DNA of 64,000 bases from Rhabditoides inermis (taxonomy: Eukaryota > Nematoda > Chromadorea > Rhabditida > Rhabditidae). Below are positions 52,769-64,000 of the stretch, in pieces (position 1 is the stretch's first letter; every line of letters begins with the position of its first letter). The stretch is taken from NCBI GenBank assembly GCA_963966185.1, contig CAWZYM010000151.1:1901001-1965000 (forward strand). The letters are read 5' to 3'. The notes under the pieces are model-generated. The model ran no database searches and had not been told where the DNA came from. It saw nothing but the letters and a program-made list of their open reading frames with translations. Both the position numbers and the translations under genes were made by a program.

Positions 52769-53390
52769 ATGCACTCTTCTCTCTTGCTGTTCCTTGTGCC
52801 ACTCGCCGCCGCGCAGTGGGACTGCGAACAGAAACCCTCCGAGCTGCTCACCCTCACGCGGTAAGCGGTCGCAGGGAGACTCGCCGCAACCTTTTCAGCA
52901 CCATGAGCGTGGAGGAGCAGCATGAAGCTGGATACGACGGGGGAATGTTGAAGGTGCTAAAGTTCGAAGGGAAGATCGAAGCGACGTGCTCGGCAGGCGT
53001 GACTCATGCGTACCTGGTGTGCGCCGATCCACCAGCCTCGTCTCTGCCCGGTGAGCCTGCCATCAACTTCATTCATCCATGCATTCCAACTCTTTCGTAG
53101 TTACTCTCCTCAAACTGCACAGTCGGCCACGACATCATAGACCCATAGACGAACTCGACATTATCCACCCATTCAACGTTTCCGTTTCAGAATTAACCGA
53201 ATTTATAACGATCGACTACCGTATCACGAAAGCCGACGATACTGTAAGCACCCAACCGGCTCAAGCGAGAAATGAGCTGAAGTGCTCGAATGGAGTGGTG
53301 AGCATGTCACTAGGAGGAGTGGACACAGCCATCAGAGGAGTCGCCTGCTACGCAGTTGTTTTAGATATGAACATGCCCGATGAAGGTTAA
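52769..53390 (+). CDS. Small secreted protein, paralogue A (147 residues)
   Basis: Three exons, 52769-52860, 52899-53050 and 53191-53390, join in phase. The first encodes a signal peptide (MHSSLLLFLVPLAAA) and QWDCEQKPSELLTLTR. The rest includes GGMLKVLKFEGKIEATCSAG, VTHAYLVCADPP, ITIDYRITKADDTVS, LKCSNGVVSMSLGGVD and a stop after NMPDEG. The first intron is only 38 nt (GTAAGC to TTTTCAG), short but in keeping with the phase. The exon pattern and phases equal those of the gene at 54359. The fold may be a small beta sandwich such as the transthyretin-like family, but no signature is clear. Confidence 0.75.
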
Positions 53391-54358
53391 CACTGTTAAC
53401 AGTATTGCTGATTATAATAAATTATTTAACGCATACTTTTCTGTTGTTGATTGATATTCTCTTCGAATTTCTAAAGTGTCAGTCTCTTCGAATATATTAA
53501 GTAAATCGAAATAATGCGAAGGCGTTGCAAGGCTATCGCAAGTAGTTTAAAGTAGTTTGGAGTCTTTTGAAGTAATTCGAAGGCAAATCGGAAGGCAAAT
53601 CGGAAGGCAAATCGTAAGGCATTTCGGAAATAGTTTGGAAGCAATTGGAAGTAGTTTGAAGAAGCTGACTTCTACTAATTAATTTGAAAAAAAAACAATT
53701 AATATCACGTTATGAAACAAACTATTTGATATAAAAACGTCTCTTTTTCAATTTCAACAGCAAAAACATGAAAAGTGAAATGTAACGATCCTACCACAAA
53801 GTTATGTATGTGTACGTATCCTGATATGATATATATCGTGTTGAATTTGTTATACACAAGTACAATCAGCAACCAGTCACGCACAACAAATGAAACGGAC
53901 TATTAGACTATCATTCTCGACGTGTAGAGCTCCGGGTATTCCTTTGCTTGTATGTCAATTAGTATCTCCTCGTGCTCATAATACTCTCATGTAGAAGCAG
54001 CTAGAAAATCGTACTCTAATAGTCCAGGAATGGAGGAATGATTACCGATCAAATATCGTCTTCCCGCCACCAACATCGTCAACCTACCTGTCTTTCACCG
54101 GTGCCTATATATCTAGCATCTTAGGCACTACTGTATGCTTCATATCATCATGATTGTGTAGTCATATTCAGATATAAAATATTCCGGATAAAGTATTGAT
54201 TGATTGACTATTGTGTTTTATTAGTAATGATTATCGTATATGGTCGAGAAAGTGAAACGAACGCGGTGTCACCGTGGGATAGAGCTATTACAAAGTGGTG
54301 AATGTAGAAAAGGAGCCCGCAGCCGCTGCCGACCCCAGTCGACCCGACTTCTCCCCCA
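53391..54358. other. Spacer between the two paralogues
   Basis: Holds a short tandem repeat of GAAGGCAAATCG units (about 53578-53622), AT-rich sequence, and repeat copy 2 (54113-54208). No coding frame is supported. Confidence 0.5.
54113..54208 (-). repeat. Dispersed repeat matching the intron at 51119, copy 2
   Basis: About 93 per cent identical by eye to 51119-51217, in the same orientation, but here intergenic and upstream of paralogue B. Confidence 0.85.
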
Positions 54359-54930
54359 ATGCACTCTCTCCCCCTCCTCCTCCTCCCCCTCCTCCTTCTC
54401 CGTCTCCCTCTCGCCGCCGTCGCTCAGTGGAACTGTCCCGAGAGACCGGATGAGCTGCTGGAACTCACAAGGTATATAACACCCTCCTGACGCTAGGTGC
54501 CGATGCGCTCTTCGTCTGCTTGGAGCCTAATCGTACATCCATTCTTCTATTTCATACAACTTTGATTTCAGGGACCTGACTTTGTCCAATACTCACCAGG
54601 AAATAGCAAGTGTTGCTGTGGGGATCGTCGCCGCCACAGGCAAGGTGTCGACGACTTGTATCGATGGAGTCAACCACGTCACCGTCAAGTTCGACAAGCG
54701 TCAGTTCAGCTTTGGCTGATTCTCTCCTTCCGTTCATCTACTCATTTTCAGCAGCAGACGAGAATTTGATTCGCCAAATCATCATCAAGAAGGCGGACGG
54801 AACAGACGACGAGTTGGAGATAAGGGAGACGTTCGATCTGAACTGTGACGACGGTGTGGTGACGGTGCAAAGCGAAAGCAATCCCGGTGTACCCATCACA
54901 GGCATCGCCGCCTTTTATTGGAAATTTTGA
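54359..54930 (+). CDS. Small secreted protein, paralogue B (139 residues)
   Basis: Three exons, 54359-54471, 54572-54699 and 54752-54930 (TGA), join in phase. The signal peptide is Leu/Pro-rich (MHSLPLLLLPLLLLRLPLAA) and is followed by QWNCPERPDELLELTR, matching paralogue A. Later parts match in position: ATGKVSTTCIDGVNHVTVKF, IRQIIIKKADGTDD, LNCDDGVVTVQSE, GITGIAAFYWKF-type end (PITGIAAFYWKF). Two cysteines after the first are conserved with A, which suggests one disulfide. An AATAAA lies at 54945. Function unknown; tandem copies with clear divergence are typical of secreted nematode families. Confidence 0.78.
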
Positions 54931-56593
54931 AATGTTCACGTGATCAATAAAGTTCAACAAAGTGTGTTTTTGAAATGCGCAATGTTATTGAATGAATGAG
55001 ATAACTAATATATCAGATAAAGTAGCACATACAGCGTATTCACATGCAAGCTGGCCATGTGATGCGAGTAACGAATTGCATGTGATCAATACTTAAATTC
55101 TATGTTCGGTGTTTGAATTATTGAATATGAGACTGTTTCACTGTACAATAATGCCAAATTGGATACATTCGATATCGATTATTGGCGGACCTACACTAAG
55201 GGATAAAGTAAAGGGGATAATGTTCAGGAATAAAAAAACACATATTAGTTTTATGGGGCAGTAGCATTGTGGATCTCTCCGCCTTCAGGTGACTCGACGA
55301 AAGCGAAAATGGAAATGTGTGGAACGATGCGGATGCCTAGGAAGCTCGAAACTGCGTACCTTCTCACACATTTCTCCATACAACGGCTCTTCAACCAACG
55401 AATTGTATACCGTAATGTCTATTGACCCTTTTGTTAACGTGACAATTTCACTTAAAATGATGATACTGTACTCGTGTAAGGCCGTTTTTCTCCCTGTCAC
55501 AAAGAGACCAAGAGGACTGTCTGACAAAGCGCGATACAGCCGGCTGCCCCAATCGACCCCGACGCCTTCAGGACGCTGCGACTAAGCATCTTTTGCCGAG
55601 GGACCATCGATGGGACGAGCCGGACCACCGTTTCTGCCCCCAATTTTAGCAATATCAATACTTCCCCAAACATTAATTCGCGATAAATCTTCTATATGAT
55701 CAAAAATTAATGGAAATATTAAACAACATCTAATAAGCCTGAAAACTAGAACTTTTTGTGATTTTAAACTATTTTTTGCCTCAAAAATTAGTTGATTTTG
55801 AATGATGTGTGTAAAATGTGAAGTTACGTCACACATCACAGTTAAGTGTCCGTCTTGAATGACGGGAATTTTGAAATAAAATTTTAGTTGAAATTCAGTT
55901 TCTAGCATAAACTTAAGTCGTAGAAGCCCATAAACACATCCCTATGCATATCGAGTTCAATAGTTATAACCAGAATTTGTGAAGCGCGCCAATTCAAATT
56001 TCATTTTTTTTCGATTGCGGAACAATAAAATGTTCACTTCAAAGAAGGACTCCGGGAAAAACACATCAATACAAAACACTATCTTACCGCTCGCGAATGT
56101 TTCTCAGTCCCGTCGTTGTGAGACCAATTTCACTCTTTCCGCGACGAGGGAGTGTGCGTGTGACCTAGCGGCTCCTTTGATCTCATGCCATCCGACTGTC
56201 ACTATCGACTCGAAAAGAGGGGTGAACGAGCGATCTTCCCACTATTCCCTCGCGAGAGCGATCTGGGTCACAGCTGATAAGGCGGGGCTTCCCGAACCAC
56301 CAGCCAATCAGCGTGCAGAAGTGCCGAACATTTGGCAATAGGAATTTGAACCATCGTAATACAATTCTGAATGCAAATTTTGGTGGGAAAAATATTATTT
56401 CTTTCGTACATATGATACGATCTCGGCCTCTATAAAATATTGACGTTGATTGACTTTTACCGTGGAGAGCTTCTTTAACGAGTGATCGATATAAGTTACC
56501 GTGTACATGTCTAAATTGAAATCATTTCGGTCATTTTTCTCTCGTCCCCTATTCGATTCGCTGCGATGATACCGGCGCGCACCCGCTGTTCGC

Positions 56594-56631
<38 letters not shown>

Positions 56632-57146
56632 GAGGAGGCGGGGCCACGTGATTGTCCGACGCCCGAGCGACACACACCAACTTCACTCCGCACTCGAATG
56701 CGGATTCTACGTATATCGCTTCGACTTTAACCAATCGCAAAACAAATCTCTAAGACTCTCCCTCATTTTGAGAGCCTAATCCAATGGAATAAGTGATATC
56801 ACTTCACAATTACGAAAAGTACTTTATCCGGAAAAAGTAGTTCTAAGGCATTCTCGCGCGCGGGGCAAATCGGTCCAAGCGAAACGCGGGATTGTTGAGT
56901 GGGCCACTGCGCTCTTTCTCTCCATATATTGCATTGTTTCCTTGTCGGTGAGCTGATTGTTTTGTAGAACGGACGACTCGCAACAATGCGTGCATGCAAA
57001 CAAGTGACTTTTTACAGCATTAATTTATTGAAGTGAGAGTTTTTTTCAATTCACGAAAGTCTAGCTAGAGCACGCATTTTAACAATCGACAATCAAAAGG
57101 GCAATAATGCAAGGCAGATGACAGATAGGATGGGGAAGTGCTTGTA
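54931..57146. other. Intergenic region
   Basis: No gene could be supported. Open frames at 55285-55585, 55582-55908 and 55979-56341 are short, have no recognisable motif and lack good splice partners. A (TC)n(AC)n microsatellite lies at 56595-56632. Confidence 0.45.
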
Positions 57147-57916
57147 TCAGACAGCTGCACTCTTTGCGTGCTCTGCCCGCAGGATGTCGGGATGGTCCCC
57201 AGTGTGGGAGACGAGGGGCGGGAGCCAGGGAGACGAGAACTCGGGGTGCACGAAGGGAGACAACGTGAACAGCACCGACAGAGGGCCCACCGCGTCCTGA
57301 ACGCAGAGAGACATGGAGAGAGAGGAGAGAGGAGAGAGCGAGGGGAGAGGGGGGGTGCTCACCCATCCCTTCTCGAACACGATGAACATGAATGCCTCTG
57401 CTACGTGGTGTCCGATGCAGTCCGTGTCGTCTTTGACTTCTTCCACCAGCGACAGTGCCGGGCAAATCAGCTTCACCTGATGTCACAATCTCACAATGGT
57501 CAAATCGGGCGGTGGTTTTTAGGTAGTTGTCGAGAGAACATGCCACTCATTTTGTGTATATGTTGTGTTTCTCTGCCGTGTTTCTCTCACCTCGCACAGG
57601 TGAGGGAGGAAGGAGACAGGGCGGACGATGCGAGAAACGACACTGTCCGTGAACGACTGCATAATCTGAACGAAGACGATCTTTCTCTCTCTCTCTCTCT
57701 TTCTCTCTCTTTTTCTTTCTATCTTTCTCACTTCCTTTCTCACTCCTTTTCTCCTCTCTCTCATCTCTCTCTCTCTCCATCTCTCTCTCTTTCTCTTTCT
57801 ATCTTTCTCACTTTCTTTCTCACTCCTTTTCTCCTCTCTCTCATCTCTCTCTCTCTCTCTCTCTCTTTCTCTTTCTATCTTTCTCACTTTCTTTCTCACT
57901 CCTTTTCTCCTCTCTC

Positions 57917-57959
<43 letters not shown>

Positions 57960-58018
57960 TCTCTCTCTTTCTCTTTCTATCTTTCTCACTTTCTTTCTCA
58001 CTCCTTTTCTCCTCTCTC

Positions 58019-58070
<52 letters not shown>

Positions 58071-58443
58071 TTTTTTTCTATCTTTCTCACTTCCTTTCTC
58101 ACTCCTTTTCTCCTCTCTCTCATCTCTCTCTCTCTCTCTCTCCATCTCTCTCTCTTTCTCTTTCTATCTTTCTCACTTTCTTTCTCACTCCTTTTCTCCT
58201 CTCTCTCATCTCTCTCTCTCTCTTTCTCTTTCTATCTTTCTCACTTTCTTTCTCACTCCTTTTCTCCTCTCTCTCATCTCTCTCTCTCTCTCCATCTCTC
58301 TCTCTCTCTTTCTCTTTCTATCTTTCTCACTTTCTTTCTCACTCCTTTTCTCCTCTCTCTCATCTCTCTCTCTCTCTCTCCATCTCTCTCTCTTTCTCTT
58401 TCTATCTTTCTCACTTTCTTTCTCACTCCTTTTCTCCTCTCAC

Positions 58444-58487
<44 letters not shown>

Positions 58488-58623
58488 TTTTCTTTCTATC
58501 TTTCTCACTTCCTTTCTCACTCCTTTTCTCCTCTCTCTCATCTCTCTCTCTCTCTCTCTCCATCTCTCTCTCTTTCTCTTTCTATCTTTCTCACTTTCTT
58601 TCTCACTCCTTTTCTCCTCTCTC

Positions 58624-58664
<41 letters not shown>

Positions 58665-58798
58665 TCTATCTTTCTCACTTTCTTTCTCACTCCTTTTCTC
58701 CTCTCTCTCATCTCTCTCTCTCTCTCTCTCTCCATCTCTCTCTCTTTCTCTTTCTATCTTTCTCACTTTCTTTCTCACTCCTTTTCTCCTCTCTCTCA

Positions 58799-58829
<31 letters not shown>

Positions 58830-58968
58830 TTTTCTTTCTATCTTTCTCACTTCCTTTCTCACTCCTTTTCTCCTCTCTCTCATCTCTCTCTCTCCATCTC
58901 TCTCTCTCTTTCTCTTTCTATCTTTCTCACTTTCTTTCTCACTCCTTTTCTCCTCTCTCTCTCTCTCA

Positions 58969-59012
<44 letters not shown>

Positions 59013-59221
59013 TCTATCTTTCTCACTTTCTTTCTCACTCCTTTTCTCCTCTCTCTCATCTCTCTCTCTCTCTCTCCATCTCTCTCTCTTTCTCTTTCTA
59101 TCTTTCTCACTTTCTTTCTCACTCCTTTTCTCCTCTCTCTCATCTCTCTCTCTCTCTCCATCTCTCTCTCTTTCTCTTTCTATCTTTCTCACTTTCTTTC
59201 TCACTCCTTTTCTCCTCTCTC

Positions 59222-59273
<52 letters not shown>

Positions 59274-59403
59274 TTTTCTTTCTATCTTTCTCACTTCCTT
59301 TCTCACTCCTTTTCTCCTCTCTCTCATCTCTCTCTCTCTCCATCTCTCTCTCTTTCTCTTTCTATCTTTCTCACTTTCTTTCTCACTCCTTTTCTCCTCT
59401 CTC

Positions 59404-59450
<47 letters not shown>

Positions 59451-59659
59451 TCTATCTTTCTCACTTTCTTTCTCACTCATTTTCTCCTCTCTCTCATCTC
59501 TCTCTCTCTCTCCATCTCTCTCTCTTTCTCTTTCTATCTTTCTCACTTTCTTTCTCACTCCTTTTCTCCTCTCTCTCATCTCTCTCTCTCTCCATCTCTC
59601 TCTCTCTCTTTCTCTTTCTATCTTTCTCACTTTCTTTCTCACTCCTTTTCTCCTCTCTC

Positions 59660-59700
<41 letters not shown>

Positions 59701-60257
59701 CAGGCATGTACTCGACGAACGCGGGTTTTCTGTAGTTGAACAGGACGTTGTTGAGTAGTACCTTCCTGGTCGTGTCCTGCCCCCTGCCTTCTTCCCGATG
59801 ACGACTGTGCACCTCTCCATCATGCGAATAGAACGAGGCGGGGTCTAGACAGAAACATCAATACGAGTGTGATTTGGGCGGAACCTTATAGGTAGAATGA
59901 GACCCATTGAAATGAAGTGGAGATTTACATACCGGGATGCTTATTTAATTTACAAGTGAGATAGGGGGAGAGAGAGAATACAAAAAAATGAGAGATGCAA
60001 CGATGACTCACCGTTCGGCCTCGGACATCCCTCTCCAACAAGAACCATTTCGTTCAAGATGTCACAACTTCTCTGCGCAACAGCCTCTGAAAACATGTGT
60101 GTTGCGATTCACAATTGTTAATTTCGGAATAGTCATAGGCGGAAGCCATTGCCGAAATAGGAGAGCCATCACTTTCAGACCTCTCGTAACCGGAAAAAAA
60201 CCGCTCCTCGTAAATGGAAAACATCTTCTCTTTTCACTCACTGTCTTTCTCGGACAT
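57147..60257 (-). CDS. 196-residue protein of unknown function
   Basis: Six exons join in phase: 60257-60242 (MSEKD), 60086-60012, 59844-59699, 57680-57591, 57476-57363 and 57296-57147 (TGA). The protein reads AVAQRSCDILNEMVLVGEGC, DPASFYSHDGEVHSRHREEG, TRKVLLNNVLFNYRKPAFVE, IVFVQIMQSFTDSVVSRIVR, LICPALSLVEEVKDDTDCIG, HHVAEAFMFIVFEKGW and FTLSPFVHPEFSSPW. There is no signal peptide or membrane segment, so it is probably cytoplasmic or nuclear. I do not recognise the family. The third intron (59698-57681) is a 2-kb pyrimidine satellite; phase continuity across it supports one gene. Confidence 0.72.
57681..59698. repeat. 2-kb pyrimidine satellite inside an intron
   Basis: More than 20 copies of an 80-100-bp unit of the form CTTTCTCTTTCTATCTTTCT, CACTTTCTTTCTCACTCC, TTTTCTCCTCTCTCTCATCT plus a variable (CT)n. 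Almost every base on the plus strand is a pyrimidine or part of CA/TA. Long open frames across it on both strands are artefacts of the repeat. Confidence 0.97.
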
Positions 60258-60998
60258 CTTTGCTCGATAGGCTGGAGGGAGATCATCGAGCGAAGAAAGG
60301 GGAGGCCTCCTTGATGCCATACCGAGAACCGAAAATGAAGGATGTTTGTCATATTATACGATACAAGCGAGTGATAGTGGACATGGCACAAAACACTCTT
60401 TCGATATCGATTGTAGCGACATGGACATTTATGAAATAGACGTTGAGAGTTGAGAATGAGAGTGAACAACAAAGAAAGTAAAATTGAGATAGAGAGAGAG
60501 TGCGTTTGCTGCGAATTCCAGCTACTGCAATGCGAAATGTTGCGTATGGGAACGAATTCAAAGGTCATGCCAGTTGCAGTGGCAGAGAGAAAGAGGAGAG
60601 TGAACGAGTGATAGACAGAGAAGGGAAGGAAACGAGAGGGGGCGAATACCGCACATCATACAGCACCGGACAAGTCATTTGAATAACTGAACAATGAACC
60701 TATTGCGAAATATTTCGCAATTTAGTGTGACAGCAACTGAGCGGCAGATGTACGAATTTTAAATTCTTGAAATTTCTAGCGCGAGCCATATCGAGAATAG
60801 AAGACGCTCGAGTAGTTAGTTTACTTTTTCAAAACTATATATTCATAGTTATGAAGTCATAGTTGTAACAATAATAGTATTTCATATTCACAACATCACT
60901 CCAGCTATTGGATACATTTACGTTGGATAATACGTGATGACGTGATTCGACACAGTAGACGTGTAAGATACAAGTGACACGTCGTTTTCTCTCTTCAA
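60258..60998. other. Intergenic region
   Basis: Spacer between the start of the 196-residue protein gene and the 3' end of the B-box gene. No motif or repeat that I could recognise. Confidence 0.4.
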
Positions 60999-63900
60999 CT
61001 AAGCTTCGTGTGTTGGCTGGGGCTGGGGCTGTGGCTCATGCTTGGGCTGTGGCTTGGGCTTGGGCTGGGGATGGGGCACCGAGAACCGCGGGGGTCTCCT
61101 ATCCTGGACAGCCTCACTGAGGGGACGGATGTATCCCGCACCGACGTCCCTTGTGAGTGACTTCGGAGGCAGCGCAAGGGTGGATGGGTAAGGTCCGCGC
61201 TGAAATTAGTACCGCTCACTTCATACATGTTGTTCACCAACCTCGGCGTTTCTGGTAAATGGCTCGAAAGAGAGGGGACGGTGGTAGGGATTGGGTCCGC
61301 GGGGAGAAACCGATAGAGGTGTTGGAGCGAATGTGAAAGGGCCGATAGGCACGCAAAAGACTCTCTAAAAACGATTCAAGAAAAGGGGAAGGAGACTCAC
61401 GTTCAGTACAGTAATGAGTAGAAGGCAGTTCCGCAATATAGTGGGTCCCCCGTTTTCGAGGGCCAGCAATTATCTCGGACGCGAGAAATGACGCAGACAG
61501 AGGGAAAAATGATGCGATTGCGCCTCATTCCCCGGGGTCGAGGACCATCTGCTGACAAAGTTTAAGCCGTTTTCGACAACCCACTGTGAAGTTATTTAGT
61601 GAAGTCTGTATACACAAAGGGAGAACTCCTATTCAACAACATGCAATAAGCCGAGTAAAAAAACAAATAAGACCCTATAGGTAACCTAACAACACTGGTA
61701 CTTGATATCGATAAATCCCGTCACTAGAATTCGAGATATGACTCTCATGTAATTAACATTTTGCTAATTATCTGTCTTCTAAGAAACGTTATTCAAAATA
61801 TGCTCTCCGGGCTTTGTAGGCAACCCATCCAGGAACATCATATCAAATTTTTGTACAATTTCGTTATGTCTGAACAGAGTTATTTCGATTCCTAGATAGA
61901 AGAATACTGTACCGAACGGGCTATTTTTCCGATCATTTCCATAAATTTAGCGTCACATTTCGGTCAACCGACACCGGTCAACCAATCTGGATGGTGCGCA
62001 ATGGACTCGAAAGTAGGCACGGGGAGATTCTGATATGCGTCTGTGCATTATAAAAGAATGACGAAAACCCCTTGCTGGCACCCGAAAACTGGGGACCCAC
62101 TATATGAAGCAGTAAGGTATAACAAAAATTTCATGACCTTACAGTGGCATTTTACAGGGTATTTACGCATCGTATAATAAAGTGTTATCTAATTTTCTGA
62201 AATAATATGTTTTCTCTCGTCTTACGGTACTCGACAGAGTCGTTCTAAGAATGATAATTGAATGCACTAGAGTAATCAAAACAAGCGTAATCACGGCATA
62301 AGTGATAATATTCAAGAAAATAGTTGATGAGTTACCGTGGATCACTGAAAACCGGCTCCCCTTTTGTCGCAATACACATCGTGGGTACACCGGGACTATC
62401 TATTATTCAAACTACAAACTACACATCAATCAAAGAAGCCCGCAATCAAAGACCTCTCTTATTTGAGTTTTATGATAATTTGTTTACTAACCCCAGCTCT
62501 CAATATCGCAAACTGTCAGCGTCTATAGAACGCTGTGTAGACCCTTGTTTACATCTTGTTTAGCTTGAGATTTGTGTTTATCAGTGCAGTAATCGGAACA
62601 AACATTTTTGATTTTATCATTCTTTGAACAAGTGTTCATAATCATTGCTTTATCACAGTCACAAAATTTATAAAATATACACGCGGGCAAGCCTCTCTCT
62701 ACTATGTTTGTACAATTACCCTTCGTGGGTGGTCCTACCTCTCATTTGTATATCTATCTTGGTCCCATATTTGCATATCTCCATGGGTGGTCCCTATATC
62801 GTACTGGACACAGTCGCCCGCTGAAACTCGCTCACGATCGATTCAAACTCGCTTTCTATATCCTGGAACGATTGTCTGGCAGTTATGAGAGGGGGCGGGG
62901 ACGAAAGGGGCGGGGCCGGAGGGCACTCGTCAACCTCTAGACTGCGCAGCTCGGGTTGAGCAATGTGGGAAACATCCACCAGGGGGCGTGACTCGGAGAG
63001 GCGTGGCTCAGAGGGACGTGGCTCGGAGGGGCGTGGCTCGGAGGGGCGTGGCTCGGAGGGGCGTGTCTCGGAGGGGCGTGTCTCTTCCGGGGAGGGTCGC
63101 TCGCGCCGACGGCGGGTGCTGTTGCGTCGGTAGTGCGTCGGTCTCTCCCTCCTTCTCTGTAGCCATTCTGTCTTCTATTTGGGACACGGGTCGGGAGAGT
63201 GGGCGGGGCTTCTCACTCTCTGTAGCTGCCTCCACGCAAGAGTCCAACAGCTTCTGAAATGAATGGTAGGGTGAGTACGTTTCATGATTTGTATAACATA
63301 CACATACAACATGAATGAGTAATACGCGAGGTGAGGTGTCATCTTTTTATAACATCAACCATACCTTCATCGTGGGTCGGAGTTGTTCTCCAAAAGACTC
63401 CTTCACTTTCCCCAGACGAGCCATGATAGTAGCCGAACGGACCTGCAAATCAATCGATAATCACTGTTTTATCAGTGACGTCACACTCACCCCCATGTCT
63501 TCCTCTCCGTAGTGGACAATATCAGAGAGGGAAGTGAGGGCGGAAACAAACGGGTTGCAGGAGGGACTGAATTAAAATTTTTTTTAGAAATTCAATTTTT
63601 CTGTCATTATCTAACATTGTAAAACAGATCAGTAAACAATGTAATATAATTTATGAAACGTATTTCTGGAAGGGTACCTGTTGCAGCATGTCCTCCAGTT
63701 GCTTCTTACCCTCCTCTGTGAGAGTCTGTGTGAGCTCTCTCGCCTCTCCCTCCAGTCTCACTCGCTCCTTCTCGGCCGATGCTCCCCGGGCTCTGAACAC
63801 ACATTACGATATTAGATTACTATTTTGTACTATTATTGTACTATTATGTGTATTGTTTTAGTTTCACTGCTTTGACATCTTGTGAATAGGTACACTCTCG

Positions 63901-64000
63901 TATCGAAATGAATCACCTCAGTGTCTCCAAATTCTCGTGTTCGTGTCCTCTGTGATTGGACAGAAGACAGTTAGCACAGTGGGAGAAGGGAGCGAAGCGG
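60999..64000 (-). CDS. B-box/coiled-coil (TRIM-like) protein, 5' end off the right edge
   Basis: The rightmost exon (64000-63917) reads FAPFSHCANCLLSNHRGHEH then ENLETLR, the second half of a B-box zinc finger. The exon at 63792-63678 is a coiled coil (ASAEKERVRLEGEARELTQT). Further exons: SALTSLSDIVHYGEEDMG (about 63540-63490), VRSATIMARLGKVKESFGEQ (63440-63370), and KLLDSCVEAATESEKPRPLS from 63253. A 15-base repeat coding a Pro/Arg/Ser motif follows (63010-63095), then VDVSHIAQPELRSLEVDECP and QDIESEFESIVSEFQR. After a 1.4-kb intron, two Pro-rich exons (61374-61243 and 61201-60999) end PKPKPQPKHEPQPQ then QPTHEA. TRIM-type proteins are often ubiquitin ligases or scaffolds; the RING would be off the edge. 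Two joins are doubtful: the phase into the exon near 63540 and the frame across the 15-base repeat. Confidence 0.55.
61437..62104. mobile_element. Pogo/Tigger-like MITE, about 665 bp
   Basis: Imperfect inverted ends, TATAGTGGGTCCCCCGTTTT at the left and the inverse of TATAGTGGGTCCCCAGTTTT at the right, with TA at both borders as expected for a Tc1/mariner/pogo target duplication. No transposase frame is present. It lies in the long intron of the B-box gene. Confidence 0.75.
63010..63095. repeat. 15-bp tandem repeat in the B-box gene
   Basis: About five or six units of GAGGGGCGTGGCTCG with small changes. Fifteen bases is five codons, so copy-number change would keep frame. Confidence 0.85.

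Noticed and set aside
52861..52874. 14-nt intron ending at CGCAG
   Set aside because: Too short to be spliced; the TTTTCAG at 52892-52898 gives a 38-nt intron in the same phase.
55285..56341. Three short frames between 55.3 and 56.3 kb
   Set aside because: No family features, signal peptide or splice partners; composition is that of spacer DNA.
57138..59735. 865-residue open frame on plus and 407-residue frame on minus
   Set aside because: Both are Ser/Leu/Phe- or Arg/Glu-only translations of the pyrimidine satellite, and real exons of a minus-strand gene flank it.

Overview
This is nuclear DNA of a nematode, most likely a rhabditid relative of Caenorhabditis or Pristionchus; the species cannot be named from the sequence. 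The evidence is a cuticle collagen with the nematode-type N-terminal domain, a major sperm protein (MSP) relic, an NR5A nuclear receptor of the nhr-25 type, short introns with GTGAGT donors and TTTCAG-like acceptors, and gene spacing of a few kilobases. Almost all genes are split into many small exons, so most long open frames in the window are shadows. CT/GA microsatellites are very common.

Layout. 1-4.9 kb (minus): molybdenum cofactor sulfurase, running off the left edge, with a LINE fragment in one intron. 5.5-6.2 kb (minus): small coiled-coil protein. 6.5-7.6 kb (minus): a complete three-exon cuticle collagen. 7.9-16.0 kb (minus): an AT-hook chromatin-type gene cut in two by a complete 6,018-bp Mutator-like (MULE) DNA transposon (8352-14369). 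The transposon has 36-bp terminal inverted repeats, a perfect 9-bp target duplication, and a multi-exon FLYWCH plus MULE transposase gene. 16.7-23.0 kb (minus): LAMMER/CLK protein kinase with two alternative N-termini. 24.2-25.3 kb (minus): MSP pseudogene and a secreted Gly/Tyr-rich protein. 25.7-29.3 kb: repeat-rich island with LINE tails, a tRNA-like relic, a fold-back MITE, an (AT)n tract, and a local duplication split by a LINE. 29.3-31.7 kb (plus): unrecognised multi-pass membrane protein. 33.5-38.3 kb (minus): nhr-25-like nuclear receptor. 38.3-45.7 kb: about 7 kb with no convincing gene. 45.7-49.6 kb (plus): GNAT-fold acyltransferase, complete in ten exons. 50.1-52.3 kb (minus): unrecognised secreted or type I membrane protein. 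52.8-54.9 kb (plus): two tandem paralogous small secreted proteins. 57.1-60.3 kb (minus): 196-residue protein of unknown function with a 2-kb pyrimidine satellite in one intron. 61.0-64.0 kb (minus): B-box/coiled-coil (TRIM-like) gene running off the right edge, with a pogo-like MITE in a long intron.

The genes do not form one pathway; this is an ordinary chromosomal neighbourhood with recent transposon activity. The most notable items are the apparently intact MULE inside a coding exon, and a 103-bp intron (51119-51221) that is nearly identical to a dispersed repeat copy 3 kb away, which looks like an intron made by element insertion. Gene models were spliced by eye, using reading-frame continuity and splice phase as the test.
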